Assembly (NCBI RefSeq): GCF_000368145.1
Contig: NZ_KB849281.1
Location: 383,712 to 447,711 of the forward strand
Direction of reading: 5' to 3'
Length of the DNA stretch: 64,000 bases
Source of the DNA: Acinetobacter guillouiae CIP 63.46
GTDB lineage: Bacteria; Pseudomonadota; Gammaproteobacteria; Pseudomonadales; Moraxellaceae
Below, piece by piece: positions 1-9,804 of this stretch (the stretch's first letter is position 1; each line of letters starts with the position of its first letter). Below the pieces are notes generated by a model. It saw only the letters and a program-made list of their open reading frames with translations, was not told the DNA's origin and did not search any database. The translations under genes were made by a program, and so were the position numbers.

Positions 1-1218
1 ATTGCTCATTTGCCAATTGCTTTGTTGGACTAAAGCGGTGACTTGATCGGTGAGGTCTTTGGGTAAGTTATTTTGGTTATAAAAACTTTTAGCTGTGATT
101 AAAAATTCTTTGTCTGCACCTGAGTGTTGATCTATCTCAGGGTGTTCATTCAGTTCAAACCAATAGCCAACATGTGCATCGCGCACTGTTGACGTTGCTG
201 TAAATTGTTTGGCTTGTGAATCATAATAGTTGCTGAGGTTTTGATTAAATTTTTCAATCTGACTGTTGCCCGATGGCGTTGCGCCATCTTCACCATTAAG
301 GTCTTGAATCCATGCAGGGCTAAAGTGCCATGCTTGTTCTAAAGCTAGACTGGCATTGTCATAATTTTCACTATGGCTGTGCTTACTTTGGACACTACCA
401 GCGCCTTCATCAATATCCAATACATCAGCTTGCCAACGCTGGATATGCACCGAAGTCGGTTGAATGGAACGCTGACCAATAAAATTGGTAATTGAATCAG
501 TTTTTTCTACGGCGCTGCTTCTATGGAAGCGAATATTGCGGCGTTCTAAGGCACTAAATTGCGAATTGTCATCAATTAAACGAAGCTTTTGTGCTTGAAT
601 TTGTTCTGTTGAACTCGACACTTTAAGCTGGGCTTCATCGATCAGCCAGTTAATCCCTTCACTTCTCATCAAACGGGTCAGGAAGTCAAAATCACTTTCA
701 GAAGCCTGCATAATAAATGGGCGTACATCATAGTCTTTGCTTAAGCCACTCTTATCTAGACTCAGACTTGAGGCAAACAGTGGGCTGCGTTGTGCCCATT
801 CTTGGAACACGGTCTGGATCACATCCACAACCGACTTATTCATAAATACTCGAGAGTTTCTACGGTGTTTCCAAAGTGCTGTTGGGTCTTCTACAGTCAA
901 ACGATAGATAGTAAGAGAACCATCAGATGCGCCAATATCGGCTTGGGTCACAATCCCTGAAATACGGGTTAACTCAGATTTATCTGTGACAATATCGATT
1001 GCAGCTTGAGTTCCAATAAAGCTTTTTAAAGGGATAGTTGCTGACGTTGCAAGACAGATGAGTTGGAGCCGAACACCCTCATTGATTTGATGTGTTCCAT
1101 CGATACGTTGTAGGAACACCTGTTGGCTCAACGCCGAATTAGAAAATTGTACGTGAATCGCACGTTTTTGTGCTGATAAGCCAAGCTGCTCCAAAGCAGC
1201 GTAAATATTGTTAGACAT
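1..1218 (-). CDS. vgrG: Type VI secretion tip protein VgrG, 5' part (cut by window edge)
   Basis: The minus strand is open without a stop from an ATG at 1218 to the window edge, giving 406 codons of an N-terminal part that begins MSNNIYAALEQLGLSAQKRA. The translation has the layout of the VgrG gp27-like region: an early beta-rich part, a stretch with QASESDFDFLTRLMRSEGIN near residues 185-205, which is the hallmark of VgrG/Rhs tip proteins, then a variable region. VgrG forms the trimeric spike at the tip of the type VI secretion tube and carries effectors into neighbouring cells. The gp5-like needle and any effector domain lie outside the window. The gene is alone here: the next gene upstream, soxR, reads the same way but is separated by about 260 bases. 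Confidence 0.85.
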   Translation of the reverse strand, partial: MSNNIYAALEQLGLSAQKRAIHVQFSNSALSQQVFLQRIDGTHQINEGVRLQLICLATSATIPLKSFIGTQAAIDIVTDKSELTRISGIVTQADIGASDGSLTIYRLTVEDPTALWKHRRNSRVFMNKSVVDVIQTVFQEWAQRSPLFASSLSLDKSGLSKDYDVRPFIMQASESDFDFLTRLMRSEGINWLIDEAQLKVSSSTEQIQAQKLRLIDDNSQFSALERRNIRFHRSSAVEKTDSITNFIGQRSIQPTSVHIQRWQADVLDIDEGAGSVQSKHSHSENYDNASLALEQAWHFSPAWIQDLNGEDGATPSGNSQIEKFNQNLSNYYDSQAKQFTATSTVRDAHVGYWFELNEHPEIDQHSGADKEFLITAKSFYNQNNLPKDLTDQVTALVQQSNWQMSN

Positions 1219-1476
1219 GCATTATTATTTAATTTTAAATTGTGATGTATTCTACTAAAAAGTTAGGCGGACTGTCTATTTATTACTGGTTATTTACACA
1301 ACACTGACTTGGTTTTGAATATGCCCGTTTTAGCTCAATATCATTATTGATAATGGTCATTTGCAATGATTAAAAACTTGAAAGCGCGCTTAGAGTTTTT
1401 TCACCAAACATAAGTGATCAACAGCTCAAGATAAAAAGCTAAAATATCAATCACATAAAATATTAATATTGGATTC

Positions 1477-1938
1477 TTATTCACGCTCTAAAATACGGGG
1501 ACCGGATCCTTGGTGTCTTAATATATCTTCTGGATTACGTAAAGGACATTGCTTTAGAGATAAACAACCACAACCAATACACCAATCCATTTCATCTCTT
1601 AAACGTGTTAGTTTTTGAATACGCTCATCTAAATCCTTACGCCAATGCGATGATAACACTGACCATTGTTCTGCGGTTAATTTGCTTCCCATAGGATAAA
1701 CACTTAATGCATTTTTAATTTCCTCCAGAGAAATTCCTACTTTTTGTGCAACCTTAATAATTCCAATATAACGTAAGACAATTGATGGAAAACGACGCTG
1801 ATTTCCATTTGTTCTAATACTTTTAATTAGCCCTTTCGACTCATAAAAATGCAAGGTTGAAACGGCTACACCACTCCGTTTAGCCACCTCTCCTACCGTC
1901 ATCATTCGATTAAAATCAATTTTTTCTTCTGTCCGCAT
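1477..1938 (-). CDS. soxR: SoxR, redox-sensing MerR-family regulator
   Basis: MerR-type winged helix ([20 protein letters not shown]) followed by a dimerisation helix and the SoxR [2Fe-2S] cysteine cluster [12 protein letters not shown]. From the start chosen here the cysteines fall at residues 120, 123, 125 and 131 of 153, almost exactly as in the 154-residue E. coli SoxR. An upstream ATG at 1956 is in frame but lies inside a SoxR-like dyad and only a few bases after the expected transcription start, so the ATG at 1938 is preferred. Oxidised SoxR twists promoters with an overlong spacer and activates them. The gene is divergent from the DoxX/RND operon, which has such a promoter. No soxS is visible, as expected outside the enterics. 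Confidence 0.93.
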   Translation of the reverse strand: MRTEEKIDFNRMMTVGEVAKRSGVAVSTLHFYESKGLIKSIRTNGNQRRFPSIVLRYIGIIKVAQKVGISLEEIKNALSVYPMGSKLTAEQWSVLSSHWRKDLDERIQKLTRLRDEMDWCIGCGCLSLKQCPLRNPEDILRHQGSGPRILERE

Positions 1939-1948
1939 TTTGATATTT

Positions 1949-1964
1949 CTCAACATTACTTGAG
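1949..1964. promoter_or_regulatory. SoxR-like dyad at the soxR start site
   Basis: CTCAACATTACTTGAG is an inverted repeat (CTCAA-N6-TTGAG) that resembles the half-sites of the E. coli soxS operator. It lies directly downstream of the soxR -10 element, at about +1, where a bound SoxR would repress its own gene. Confidence 0.65.
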
Positions 1965-1966
1965 GT

Positions 1967-1995
1967 TTTATAATTCAGCAAAGTACATTTGTCAA
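1967..1995 (-). promoter_or_regulatory. soxR sigma-70 promoter
   Basis: On the minus strand TTGACA (1990-1995) and TATAAA (1967-1972) are separated by exactly 17 bases, a near-consensus promoter. Transcription would start at about 1960, inside the SoxR-like dyad. Confidence 0.7.
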
Positions 1996-2110
1996 TTGAT
2001 CTTAGTTGCCATGGCTTTTCATCATTACAACTCAAAATACAAAAACGCTATCGCCAATTTAAGCCATTGTAAAAATCTTATCTCTCTACAAATTTTCTGA
2101 TCAAAGCCCA

Positions 2111-2141
2111 TTGACCTAAATATAACTTGAGGTTTTAGACT
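2111..2141 (+). promoter_or_regulatory. SoxR-activated promoter with 19-bp spacer
   Basis: TTGACC (2111-2116) and TAGACT (2136-2141) are separated by 19 bases. An overlong spacer of this size is typical of MerR/SoxR-activated promoters. The spacer is filled by the dyad ACCTAAATATAACTTGAGGT (2114-2133), whose right half matches the SoxR half-site. It sits 88 bases before the doxX-like gene and faces the efflux operon. Confidence 0.75.
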
Positions 2142-2228
2142 GCTTGCCACATCTGTTACGAATAACAACAAGCTATTCATTTTAAAGGTTTTAATTATCC
2201 AGTCTTATTTCTTCAGGAAAATATTCTC

Positions 2229-2657
2229 ATGCCATATTTCATTAAATTAAGTTTAGAAAGCCAATGGCTGTGGGCCATCAGCAGATGTTGTCTTGCGCTT
2301 CTGTTTCTAAGTTCAGGACTTAGTAAAATTCTTGCTGTAGAAACAGGATTTTTGGAAATGCAGGCGGCTGGTCTAGAGCCGGCGTGGTTATTTAATTATG
2401 CTTCTGCGTTGATTCTACTTGTGGGCGCCTATTGTATTTTATTTGAGCGGCATATGTGGTTTGGCACACTGATTCTTTCCGTATTTTTAGCACTGACAAT
2501 TGTGATTGTGCATCACTTTTGGAACATGACTGGTATTCAAGCCAATATCGCCTTTTACTTTGCACTTGAACATATTTCAGTGATTGGCGGTCTTTTAGCG
2601 CTGACCATTGCCAGTCATTTGCTACAACAACTCCGCAACCTTGGAGTTGTCGCATGA
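2229..2657 (+). CDS. DoxX-family inner-membrane protein
   Basis: A 142-residue protein with four predicted membrane helices, roughly residues 15-35, 55-72, 77-97 and 110-130. The N-terminal WAISRCCLALLFLSSGLSKI has the DoxX/DoxD layout of a helix ending in SGxxK. DoxX-like proteins are quinone-linked or redox-associated membrane proteins; several belong to oxidative-stress complexes, but the exact role of this subgroup is unknown. It is the first gene of a three-gene operon. Its stop overlaps the next start by four bases (ATGA at 2654-2657), so translation is probably coupled. The upstream promoter is SoxR-type, which fits a redox role. Confidence 0.75.
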   Translation: MPYFIKLSLESQWLWAISRCCLALLFLSSGLSKILAVETGFLEMQAAGLEPAWLFNYASALILLVGAYCILFERHMWFGTLILSVFLALTIVIVHHFWNMTGIQANIAFYFALEHISVIGGLLALTIASHLLQQLRNLGVVA

Positions 2658-3757
2658 AAAATAACAAATGGCTTTTTCTAATCGCGATCACTTTAATTCT
2701 CGTGGGTGTCGCAATCTATTTTTATTTAAATTCTCGTTCAAGTGAAACGCATCAATCTGACGCTTACCCTCCAGTCAAAGTGGCATTGAGTACAGTGGTC
2801 GAACAAAATATTCCACAAGTGCTTTCCAGTATTGGTGAGTTGGAAGCAATCCGACAAGTCAAAGTGTCAACAGAAACAACAGGTATGATCAAACAGATTT
2901 ATTTCCAATCTGGGCAAGCGGTTCAACAAGGTCAAATACTGATTCAACTCAATACCGATGTTGAACAAGCTCAATTAGGTCGCTTGCAAGCCAAATTGAA
3001 ACAAGCCGAAATGGCCTATCACCGCAGCAAACTTTTGATTGATAGTCATGCGATTTCACGGGCAGAAATGGATACGGCATTGGCTGATCGAGATATGACG
3101 CGTGCAGAAATCCAACAGCTACAAGCCAGCATAAAACAGAAAGCAATTCGTGCCCCCTTTTCTGGTGTCATGGGAATACGCCAAGTGCATCAAGGGCAAT
3201 ATTTAGAGGCAGGCACTGGTATTGCTAATCTGGTCGACTTTCGACAAATTCTTGCCAATTTCACATTGGATGAACAATTGGCATCAAGATTAAAAATCGG
3301 ACAATCTGTACAACTCAAAATTGATGCATTTCCTGAAAAGTCCTTTACAGCTGTGGTAAGTGCAATCGAACCGCTGATCACAACATCGCGAACTGTGCAG
3401 GGGCAAGCAATTTTAAATAACCATGATCAACAGTTAAAACCGGGCATGTATGCCAAATTAGACATCCAAGAATCTGAACGCCCAAGCTTGGTCGTTCCTG
3501 AAACTGCAATTACCTATACGGCTTATGGCAATACTGTCTTCCTTGCAAAACAAGACCATAACAAGCTGATTGTGCAACGTGTGGCGGTAGTGCTCGGTGA
3601 GCGCCATCAAGCCAAAGTTGTAGTCAAATCTGGGCTCAAAGCAGGTGATCAAGTTGTTGTATCAGGACAACTTAAATTAAGTGATGGTATGCAAGTTGAG
3701 CCGAGCGTAAATACACTTGAGCATCCCCAATCTTCCTCGATCAAGCCCAAAGTCTAG
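2654..3757 (+). CDS. RND efflux periplasmic adaptor (HlyD/AcrA family)
   Basis: 367 residues. A single N-terminal membrane anchor (residues about 4-25) is followed by the membrane-fusion-protein domains in order: beta-barrel start, lipoyl half (TGMIKQIYFQSGQAVQQGQ), an alpha-helical hairpin (residues about 98-155), the second lipoyl half (KAIRAPFSGVMGIRQVHQG), then beta-barrel and membrane-proximal domains. It links the inner-membrane RND pump to an outer-membrane channel. There is no lipobox cysteine, so it is held by the uncleaved helix. It overlaps the DoxX gene by four bases and lies 12 bases before the pump gene. No outer-membrane factor gene is present nearby, so a shared channel encoded elsewhere is likely. 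Confidence 0.92.
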   Translation: MKNNKWLFLIAITLILVGVAIYFYLNSRSSETHQSDAYPPVKVALSTVVEQNIPQVLSSIGELEAIRQVKVSTETTGMIKQIYFQSGQAVQQGQILIQLNTDVEQAQLGRLQAKLKQAEMAYHRSKLLIDSHAISRAEMDTALADRDMTRAEIQQLQASIKQKAIRAPFSGVMGIRQVHQGQYLEAGTGIANLVDFRQILANFTLDEQLASRLKIGQSVQLKIDAFPEKSFTAVVSAIEPLITTSRTVQGQAILNNHDQQLKPGMYAKLDIQESERPSLVVPETAITYTAYGNTVFLAKQDHNKLIVQRVAVVLGERHQAKVVVKSGLKAGDQVVVSGQLKLSDGMQVEPSVNTLEHPQSSSIKPKV

Positions 3758-3769
3758 GGAGATAAGCGA

Positions 3770-6700
3770 ATGAAATTTACTGACCTTTTTGTAAAACGCC
3801 CTGTATTGGCCTTGGTCGTCAGCACCTTGATCTTGCTGGCGGGCTTGTTTTCCCTAAATAAACTGCCTATCCGACAGTATCCTTTACTTGAAACTTCAAC
3901 GATAAGTATCAATACAGAATATCCCGGTGCATCTGCTGAGCTTATGCAAGGTTTTGTCACCCAACCCATTGCTCAAGCAGTGTCTTCGGTGGAAGGCATC
4001 GACTATCTCAGTTCTTCTACTGTACAAGGTCGCAGTGCTGTAACGTTACGTATGCAATTAAATCGTGACTCGACCCAAGCATTAACAGAGGTGATGGCAA
4101 AGGTTAATCAAGTCCGTTACAAACTACCAGAACAGGCATTTGATCCAGTCATTGAACGTTCTTCAGGTGAATCTACCGATGTTGCCTATATCGGATTTTC
4201 CAGCGAACAACTGTCCTTGGCTGAATTAACCGATTATTTGTCTAGGGTGGTAGAGCCCATGCTGTCTACAATTGATGGCGTTGCCAAGGTACAGACCTAT
4301 GGCAGTCAGCGTTTGGCTATGCGGATTTGGTTGGATGCAGATCGTTTGGCCAGTCGTGGGGTAACTGCCGCCGATGTCGCCAATGCGATCCGTCAAAATA
4401 ACTATCAAGCCGCACCAGGTCAGGTCAAAGGCGAATTGGTGGTTTCAAATGTCAATGTTTCCACAGATCTCACCAGTATTCAGGACTTTAAAAATCTGGT
4501 GATACGCAATGATGCTCAAAATCTAATTCGTCTACAAGATGTGGCAACAGTTGAACTTGGCGCTGCTTCGACAGAAACAAGTGCCTCTATGGATGGTAAA
4601 CCTGCAATTTTTGTTGGTCTACAAGCGACGCCTACAGGCAACCCCTTGGTGATCGTACAGGGAATTAAAGATAAACTGCCTGAGATCAAAAAAACTTTGC
4701 CACCGGGGGTTACAGTCAATCTTGCCTATGAAACAGCCCGCTTTATTGATGCCTCTATTGATGAAGTTTTACATACTTTTATCGAAGCGCTGATTATTGT
4801 TATTGCAGTGATCTATCTGTGTCTAGGTTCTTTACGTAGTGTCTTGATCCCTGTAGTGACAATTCCACTGTCAATGTTAGGTGCCTTGGGTTTAATGCTG
4901 TTATGTGGCTTTAGCATCAATTTACTCACGCTTTTAGCCATGGTACTCGCCATCGGCTTGGTTGTAGATGATGCAATCGTGGTGGTTGAAAATGTCCATC
5001 GGCATATTGAAGAAGGAGCATCCCCAGTTGCAGCAGCTCTGATCGGGGCACGAGAAGTCGCAGGCCCTGTAATTGCAATGACCATTACACTGGCCGCAGT
5101 GTATGCTCCGATTGGTTTAATGGGTGGATTAACTGGTTCCTTATTCAAAGAATTTGCTTTTACTTTAGCAGGCGCAGTTTTGGTTTCAGGGATTATTGCC
5201 TTAACCTTATCTCCTGTTATGAGTTCATTTCTGCTTCAATCCAAACAGCAGGAAGGTAAAATGGCAAAAGCAGCCGAATGGTTCTTTGAACATTTGACTC
5301 AGCTTTACAGTAAATTGCTCAATTTTTCATTACATCATCGTTGGATCACAGTGGTTTTTGCGATTGCTATTTTTATTAGCCTTCCATTGCTTTACCAACT
5401 CCCTCAAAAAGAATTGGCGCCCAATGAAGATCAAGCCAGTGTATTGGCAGCCATCAAAGCACCACAACATGCCAATCTCAATTATGCTGAGCACTTTAAT
5501 CAAAAACTCGATGAAATCTTCTGGACTTTCCCCGAAACCAGTACCACGTGGATTATTAATGGTACAGATGGGCCTGCATCAAGTTTTGGTGGAACAACCC
5601 TTTCGACATGGTCTGAGCGAGTGCATTCTGCGGATGAAATTCAACAGCAACTTCAAGTTAAAGTCGGTGATGTAGAAGGCAGCAGTATTTTTGTATTCCA
5701 AAATCCTGCGCTTCCCGGTTCAACAGGTGGTTTACCCGTACAAATGGTGTTACGTAGTGCACAAGACTATTCAACCATTTATCAGGCGATGCAGAACATC
5801 AAGCAAAAAGCCCGTGAAAGTGGCCTTTTTGTGGTGGTCGACAGTGATCTCGACTTTAATAACCCCGTGATTCGAATCGAGGTTGACCGGGCCAAAGCCA
5901 ATAGTCTGGGTATTCGTATGCAGGATATCGGTGAAGCCTTGGCGACATTGGTTGGTGAAAATTATATCAATCGTTTTAGTATGCAAGGTCGTGCCTATGA
6001 TGTGATTCCACAAAGCATCAATACACAACGTTTGACAGCTCAAGCACTGACACGACAGTTTATTCGTACCGACCAAGACACACTGATTCCCTTATCGACT
6101 GTGGTCAGTCTAAGTGAACAGGTAGAACCCAATAAACTCACTCAATTTAATCAACAAAATGCTGCAACTTTTCAGGCAATCCCCGCCGCTGGGGTTTCCT
6201 TAGGTCAAGCTTTAAGTTTTCTGGAACAGGCTGCATCTGAGTTACCGACTGGATTTAGTTATGACTGGCAAGCCGATGCACGTCAGTATGTACAGGAAGG
6301 TAACGCTTTGATGTTTGCATTTTTAGCCGCGCTGATTGTGATTTATCTGGTTTTAGCCGCTCAATATGAAAGCCTAATGGATCCATTTATTATTTTAATT
6401 ACGGTTCCGCTGTCGATCTGTGGCGCATTAATCCCCTTGGCTTTTGGACTTGCCACAGTCAATATCTACACTCAGATTGGTTTAGTCACACTGATTGGAC
6501 TGATTAGTAAGCATGGTATTTTAATGGTTGAGTTTGCCAATGAATTGCAAGTTCATGAAGGTTTAGATCGGCGAGCGGCTATTCTAAAAGCTGCTCAAAT
6601 TCGTTTACGTCCAATTCTGATGACCACAGCGGCAATGGTGTTTGGGCTGATTCCACTCCTTTTTGCCACAGGCGCTGGTGCACATAGTCGTTTTGGCTTA

Positions 6701-6859
6701 GGGCTTGTGATTGTCTGCGGTATGTTGATCGGGACCTTCTTTACGCTTTTTGTCTTACCTACCATTTACAGTCTGTTGGCTCGTCAACATAATCAAGACC
6801 TTCACTCTAGCCGTTTACAAGAGCTACAACAGATTGACCAACAGGCGCAAAAATCATGA
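3770..6859 (+). CDS. RND multidrug efflux transporter (AcrB/MexB type)
   Basis: 1029 residues, the usual length for HAE1 pumps. It opens with FTDLFVKRPVLALVVSTLIL, the typical first helix, and has two large periplasmic loops. Helix 4 carries the paired proton-relay aspartates D400 and D401 (LAIGLVVDDAIVVVEN). The second half repeats the layout, with GLISKHGILMVEFANE and RLRPILMTTAAMVFGLIPL. The pump exchanges protons for drugs or other amphiphiles taken from the periplasm or outer inner-membrane leaflet. The family is clear but the substrate cannot be read from sequence. Promoter context suggests induction by redox-cycling compounds through SoxR. Confidence 0.95.
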   Translation: MKFTDLFVKRPVLALVVSTLILLAGLFSLNKLPIRQYPLLETSTISINTEYPGASAELMQGFVTQPIAQAVSSVEGIDYLSSSTVQGRSAVTLRMQLNRDSTQALTEVMAKVNQVRYKLPEQAFDPVIERSSGESTDVAYIGFSSEQLSLAELTDYLSRVVEPMLSTIDGVAKVQTYGSQRLAMRIWLDADRLASRGVTAADVANAIRQNNYQAAPGQVKGELVVSNVNVSTDLTSIQDFKNLVIRNDAQNLIRLQDVATVELGAASTETSASMDGKPAIFVGLQATPTGNPLVIVQGIKDKLPEIKKTLPPGVTVNLAYETARFIDASIDEVLHTFIEALIIVIAVIYLCLGSLRSVLIPVVTIPLSMLGALGLMLLCGFSINLLTLLAMVLAIGLVVDDAIVVVENVHRHIEEGASPVAAALIGAREVAGPVIAMTITLAAVYAPIGLMGGLTGSLFKEFAFTLAGAVLVSGIIALTLSPVMSSFLLQSKQQEGKMAKAAEWFFEHLTQLYSKLLNFSLHHRWITVVFAIAIFISLPLLYQLPQKELAPNEDQASVLAAIKAPQHANLNYAEHFNQKLDEIFWTFPETSTTWIINGTDGPASSFGGTTLSTWSERVHSADEIQQQLQVKVGDVEGSSIFVFQNPALPGSTGGLPVQMVLRSAQDYSTIYQAMQNIKQKARESGLFVVVDSDLDFNNPVIRIEVDRAKANSLGIRMQDIGEALATLVGENYINRFSMQGRAYDVIPQSINTQRLTAQALTRQFIRTDQDTLIPLSTVVSLSEQVEPNKLTQFNQQNAATFQAIPAAGVSLGQALSFLEQAASELPTGFSYDWQADARQYVQEGNALMFAFLAALIVIYLVLAAQYESLMDPFIILITVPLSICGALIPLAFGLATVNIYTQIGLVTLIGLISKHGILMVEFANELQVHEGLDRRAAILKAAQIRLRPILMTTAAMVFGLIPLLFATGAGAHSRFGLGLVIVCGMLIGTFFTLFVLPTIYSLLARQHNQDLHSSRLQELQQIDQQAQKS

Positions 6860-6939
6860 CGTTGAGTGGGCTGAACGGCCAGCATGCTGCTGTCTAAGCT
6901 TCTGTGTATGATCAGATCGCTTGAATATAATTTTTTGAT

Positions 6940-6969
6940 GATAAAGTTCTATATCTATAGAACTTTATC
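6940..6969. terminator. Bidirectional hairpin terminator
   Basis: A perfect 14-bp inverted repeat (GATAAAGTTCTATA / TATAGAACTTTATC) with a 2-base loop lies between the converging RND pump and TonB-receptor genes. The T-rich stretch TTTTTTGATG just before it would act as the tail for minus-strand transcripts. Confidence 0.6.
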
Positions 6970-7079
6970 AACTTTTTAGTGCGTGATTCTAACCACTGAT
7001 TTAGAGCTACTGATTTTTCACTACTTTGTTCACTCATATTTTTACAGTTGGGTTTTGCCGATTTGATTGTTTTATGATT

Positions 7080-9788
7080 CTAGAATCTCATTTCGAACCC
7101 TGCTTTGATGGTACGGCCGGGAATCGGCATACCGATCACTGTACCAGGGTCAAAGTTATAACGATTGGTTAAGTTATCAACATTAAACGAGAGATTTAGA
7201 TTTGGATTCAGTTTATAGCTCGCAAAAATATCAACTAAGGTTTCCGAAGAAATTTCGGTCACCGCACGCCCACTCACCCCTGTACCCTGTAACCAACCTT
7301 TAGGATTTTTCTTTTCAGAATGATATCTGGCACGTACCCCCACATTGAGTTTATTTTCAAACAAACTCTTGCCTAAGCTAATATTAAAAAGTTTACGTGG
7401 TGGCAAGCGTGTTGAAATCAGACTCCAAGAATCTCCGACCTCATTACAATCATCTTTCGTTGCTGGGCATACTTTCGGTGCTTGATATAAAGTTCCGTTC
7501 ATGTTTACAAAGAAACTTGGATGCTGGTAACCAAGATTAAACTCTAAACCTTTCAATACAACTTGCTCATAATTTAGAAAAGTATATGAGGTGGTATAAG
7601 GCAAAATAAAATCAGGCGTAATCTCATTAACAATCTCTTTACGTTGTACTCCTTGGGTAAGGAAATTTTGGGTTTGATTACGGAAATAATTGATATTGAA
7701 TTTTAACTGATCTGCTTCAGTGAATACGTTATCGTTGTGCCCAATAAAGCCAAACTCTACAAGACGAGAATTCTCTGATTTAATCGGCAAATCTGGATCA
7801 TAACTAAAGGTTTGTTTGGAAACCGTCGATTCAAACAAACTTGGACTGCGGTACATATTGGAGAGTTTTGCATAGACATCAATACCATTCAGCAACTGAT
7901 AATTCAGCTGCGCCATCCAGTCGATCTTTCCGTCATAATCTCGAAGCGCATAGCCTTTGTCATTTAAATCGGAATTGGCGACCGGTCTCATTGCGACATA
8001 CTGGTCTCCATAATCCTTAACTTTTGCCTTATGCCATTTACTGCCTAAACTCAGGGTAAAATCTTTAAAGATATAATCGCCATTGATAAATAGAGAGGAC
8101 TCTTGACGTAATCCATCACGTGCGATTTCAGTATCAATAAGGTTTTGTGGCTTCATCCGTTGCTCGTCATATGTCAGACCATAATTCAAGGTTAAAGCAT
8201 CAATTTTACTGGTGTTTTCTAAATTAATCCCACTACGATAGTCCTGAAAACTTCCCCAGTATTGGTCGCCATAATGAGAATTGGCTATGCCAAGCATGCC
8301 ATTGTGCTGGCGATATTTGGCATTGGTATGCCAAACCCCGAACTCTAAATCAACCCACTGATTATTCTTGGGCTTATAGGTATAGTTGGCACTGAATGCA
8401 TTAATCGCTGCGGTTCCAAGGGACCATTGTGGCATGGTATATGCGCCCTCTATATATTTGGGTAGAACATAATCACCATCGATGTATCCCCAAGGTGGAG
8501 AGTTGGGATCAATCACTTGCGATCTATTCCAATAAAAAGCCATGACCTCACCCGCTTTTTGCATATGGCGGCGCATATTCACTTCAACACGATGTTCGTC
8601 TGTAATATTCATACCCGCTTTGATGATGCCTGAATCACTTTTATAACTGGTGTTTACCACCTCTTGACCGGGTCCAACATCAACAATATCTCGCGCTTCA
8701 TAATAATCAATGCCATGTTTTCCAGCATAGTAATTACCGACTTCCCGTTTACTATAAGCAGCCACCAGATCGAATACATCATTCCGATAAGCAGCAGCGA
8801 TTGTGCCAGCGCCATTTTGAAAATTATTCGAGGACAGTTTATTACGAAGCAGATAAGACATCTGCTCACGCTCATTATCTGAGGTCTGTGGTGCTTTGTT
8901 ATTGTTATAAAAACTGCCTTTTAGCATGACACCTGATTGACGATTAGGCAGCAAAATATCGTTTGCACTGAGTGTACGCATTTTCACGATTCCGCCAATA
9001 CCGCCCACACTAAATTTCGCTCGCGATGCACCTTTTTCGACTTCAATCTGACTAATCAAATCCATATCGATATAAGTTCGGTCACTCTCTCCTTGATAGC
9101 CTCGAAAGGTATGACTGGATTGTAGGCTACCATCAATAATTACAGGAACACGTCCCTCACCTTGTACTCCACGGATACCAATATCTATTGCACCCGCTTC
9201 GTTACGCAGGCTATTGACTTGTACACCAGCGATATCAGAAAACACATCACCATTCCCCGTGCCTCTAAATCGGCTAATGTGTTCACGATTCAGCTGTGTT
9301 GTATTGACCTTTTGTTTTTGTTGTACAGCATTGACTTTAATCTGAGGAAGCGTAACAACATCACTGTCCATATTATTGAAAAGCGAAGGGTTATTTAACG
9401 GAGTGCTTGTATTTCCAGTCGCAGTGTTTTTCTCTGTATTCGGTTTAGCTGAGCCAGATTTAGCAATTAAGACATAAGTCGAACCTTGCTGCTCTACCCG
9501 AAAAGGGTGATCTGTAAGCAAATAATCGAAGCCTTGCTTTACACTATAATGCCCGGTAATTCCTTTACTTTTCAGCCCTTTTAAAATATTTGCATCATAA
9601 CTTAAGGCAATACCCGACTGTGCTGCAAAACTTGATAACACATAGCCCAATTGGTTCTCTGAAATTTGATAATATTTTTCTGGCGCTTTTTTCGCTGCCA
9701 TTGAAACATTGGGAGTAATTTGTGCATAAACACCACTGATGCAAAAGCACTGTATTAACATGGCCAGAGTTTGTTTTTTAAACTTCAT
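7080..9788 (-). CDS. TonB-dependent heme/iron receptor with N-terminal signalling (STN) domain
   Basis: 902 residues from the ATG at 9788; a GTG four codons upstream is possible but has no better ribosome site. A signal peptide (MKFKKQTLAMLIQCFCISGVYA) is followed by an STN domain (about residues 35-100, QLGYVLSSFAAQSGIALSYD), a linker with the TonB-box region, a plug domain (GTGNGDVFSDIAGVQVNSLR ... DIGIRGVQGEGRVPVIIDG) and a 22-stranded barrel ending in aromatic-R-F (GFEMRF). The STN domain is how FecA-type receptors signal ligand binding to a FecR anti-sigma factor. With fecI, fecR and heme oxygenase genes upstream in the same direction, heme is the most likely ligand; this is inference from context. 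Confidence 0.92.
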   Translation of the reverse strand: MKFKKQTLAMLIQCFCISGVYAQITPNVSMAAKKAPEKYYQISENQLGYVLSSFAAQSGIALSYDANILKGLKSKGITGHYSVKQGFDYLLTDHPFRVEQQGSTYVLIAKSGSAKPNTEKNTATGNTSTPLNNPSLFNNMDSDVVTLPQIKVNAVQQKQKVNTTQLNREHISRFRGTGNGDVFSDIAGVQVNSLRNEAGAIDIGIRGVQGEGRVPVIIDGSLQSSHTFRGYQGESDRTYIDMDLISQIEVEKGASRAKFSVGGIGGIVKMRTLSANDILLPNRQSGVMLKGSFYNNNKAPQTSDNEREQMSYLLRNKLSSNNFQNGAGTIAAAYRNDVFDLVAAYSKREVGNYYAGKHGIDYYEARDIVDVGPGQEVVNTSYKSDSGIIKAGMNITDEHRVEVNMRRHMQKAGEVMAFYWNRSQVIDPNSPPWGYIDGDYVLPKYIEGAYTMPQWSLGTAAINAFSANYTYKPKNNQWVDLEFGVWHTNAKYRQHNGMLGIANSHYGDQYWGSFQDYRSGINLENTSKIDALTLNYGLTYDEQRMKPQNLIDTEIARDGLRQESSLFINGDYIFKDFTLSLGSKWHKAKVKDYGDQYVAMRPVANSDLNDKGYALRDYDGKIDWMAQLNYQLLNGIDVYAKLSNMYRSPSLFESTVSKQTFSYDPDLPIKSENSRLVEFGFIGHNDNVFTEADQLKFNINYFRNQTQNFLTQGVQRKEIVNEITPDFILPYTTSYTFLNYEQVVLKGLEFNLGYQHPSFFVNMNGTLYQAPKVCPATKDDCNEVGDSWSLISTRLPPRKLFNISLGKSLFENKLNVGVRARYHSEKKNPKGWLQGTGVSGRAVTEISSETLVDIFASYKLNPNLNLSFNVDNLTNRYNFDPGTVIGMPIPGRTIKAGFEMRF

Positions 9789-9804
9789 AGGAACGCCCAC
9801 ACTT

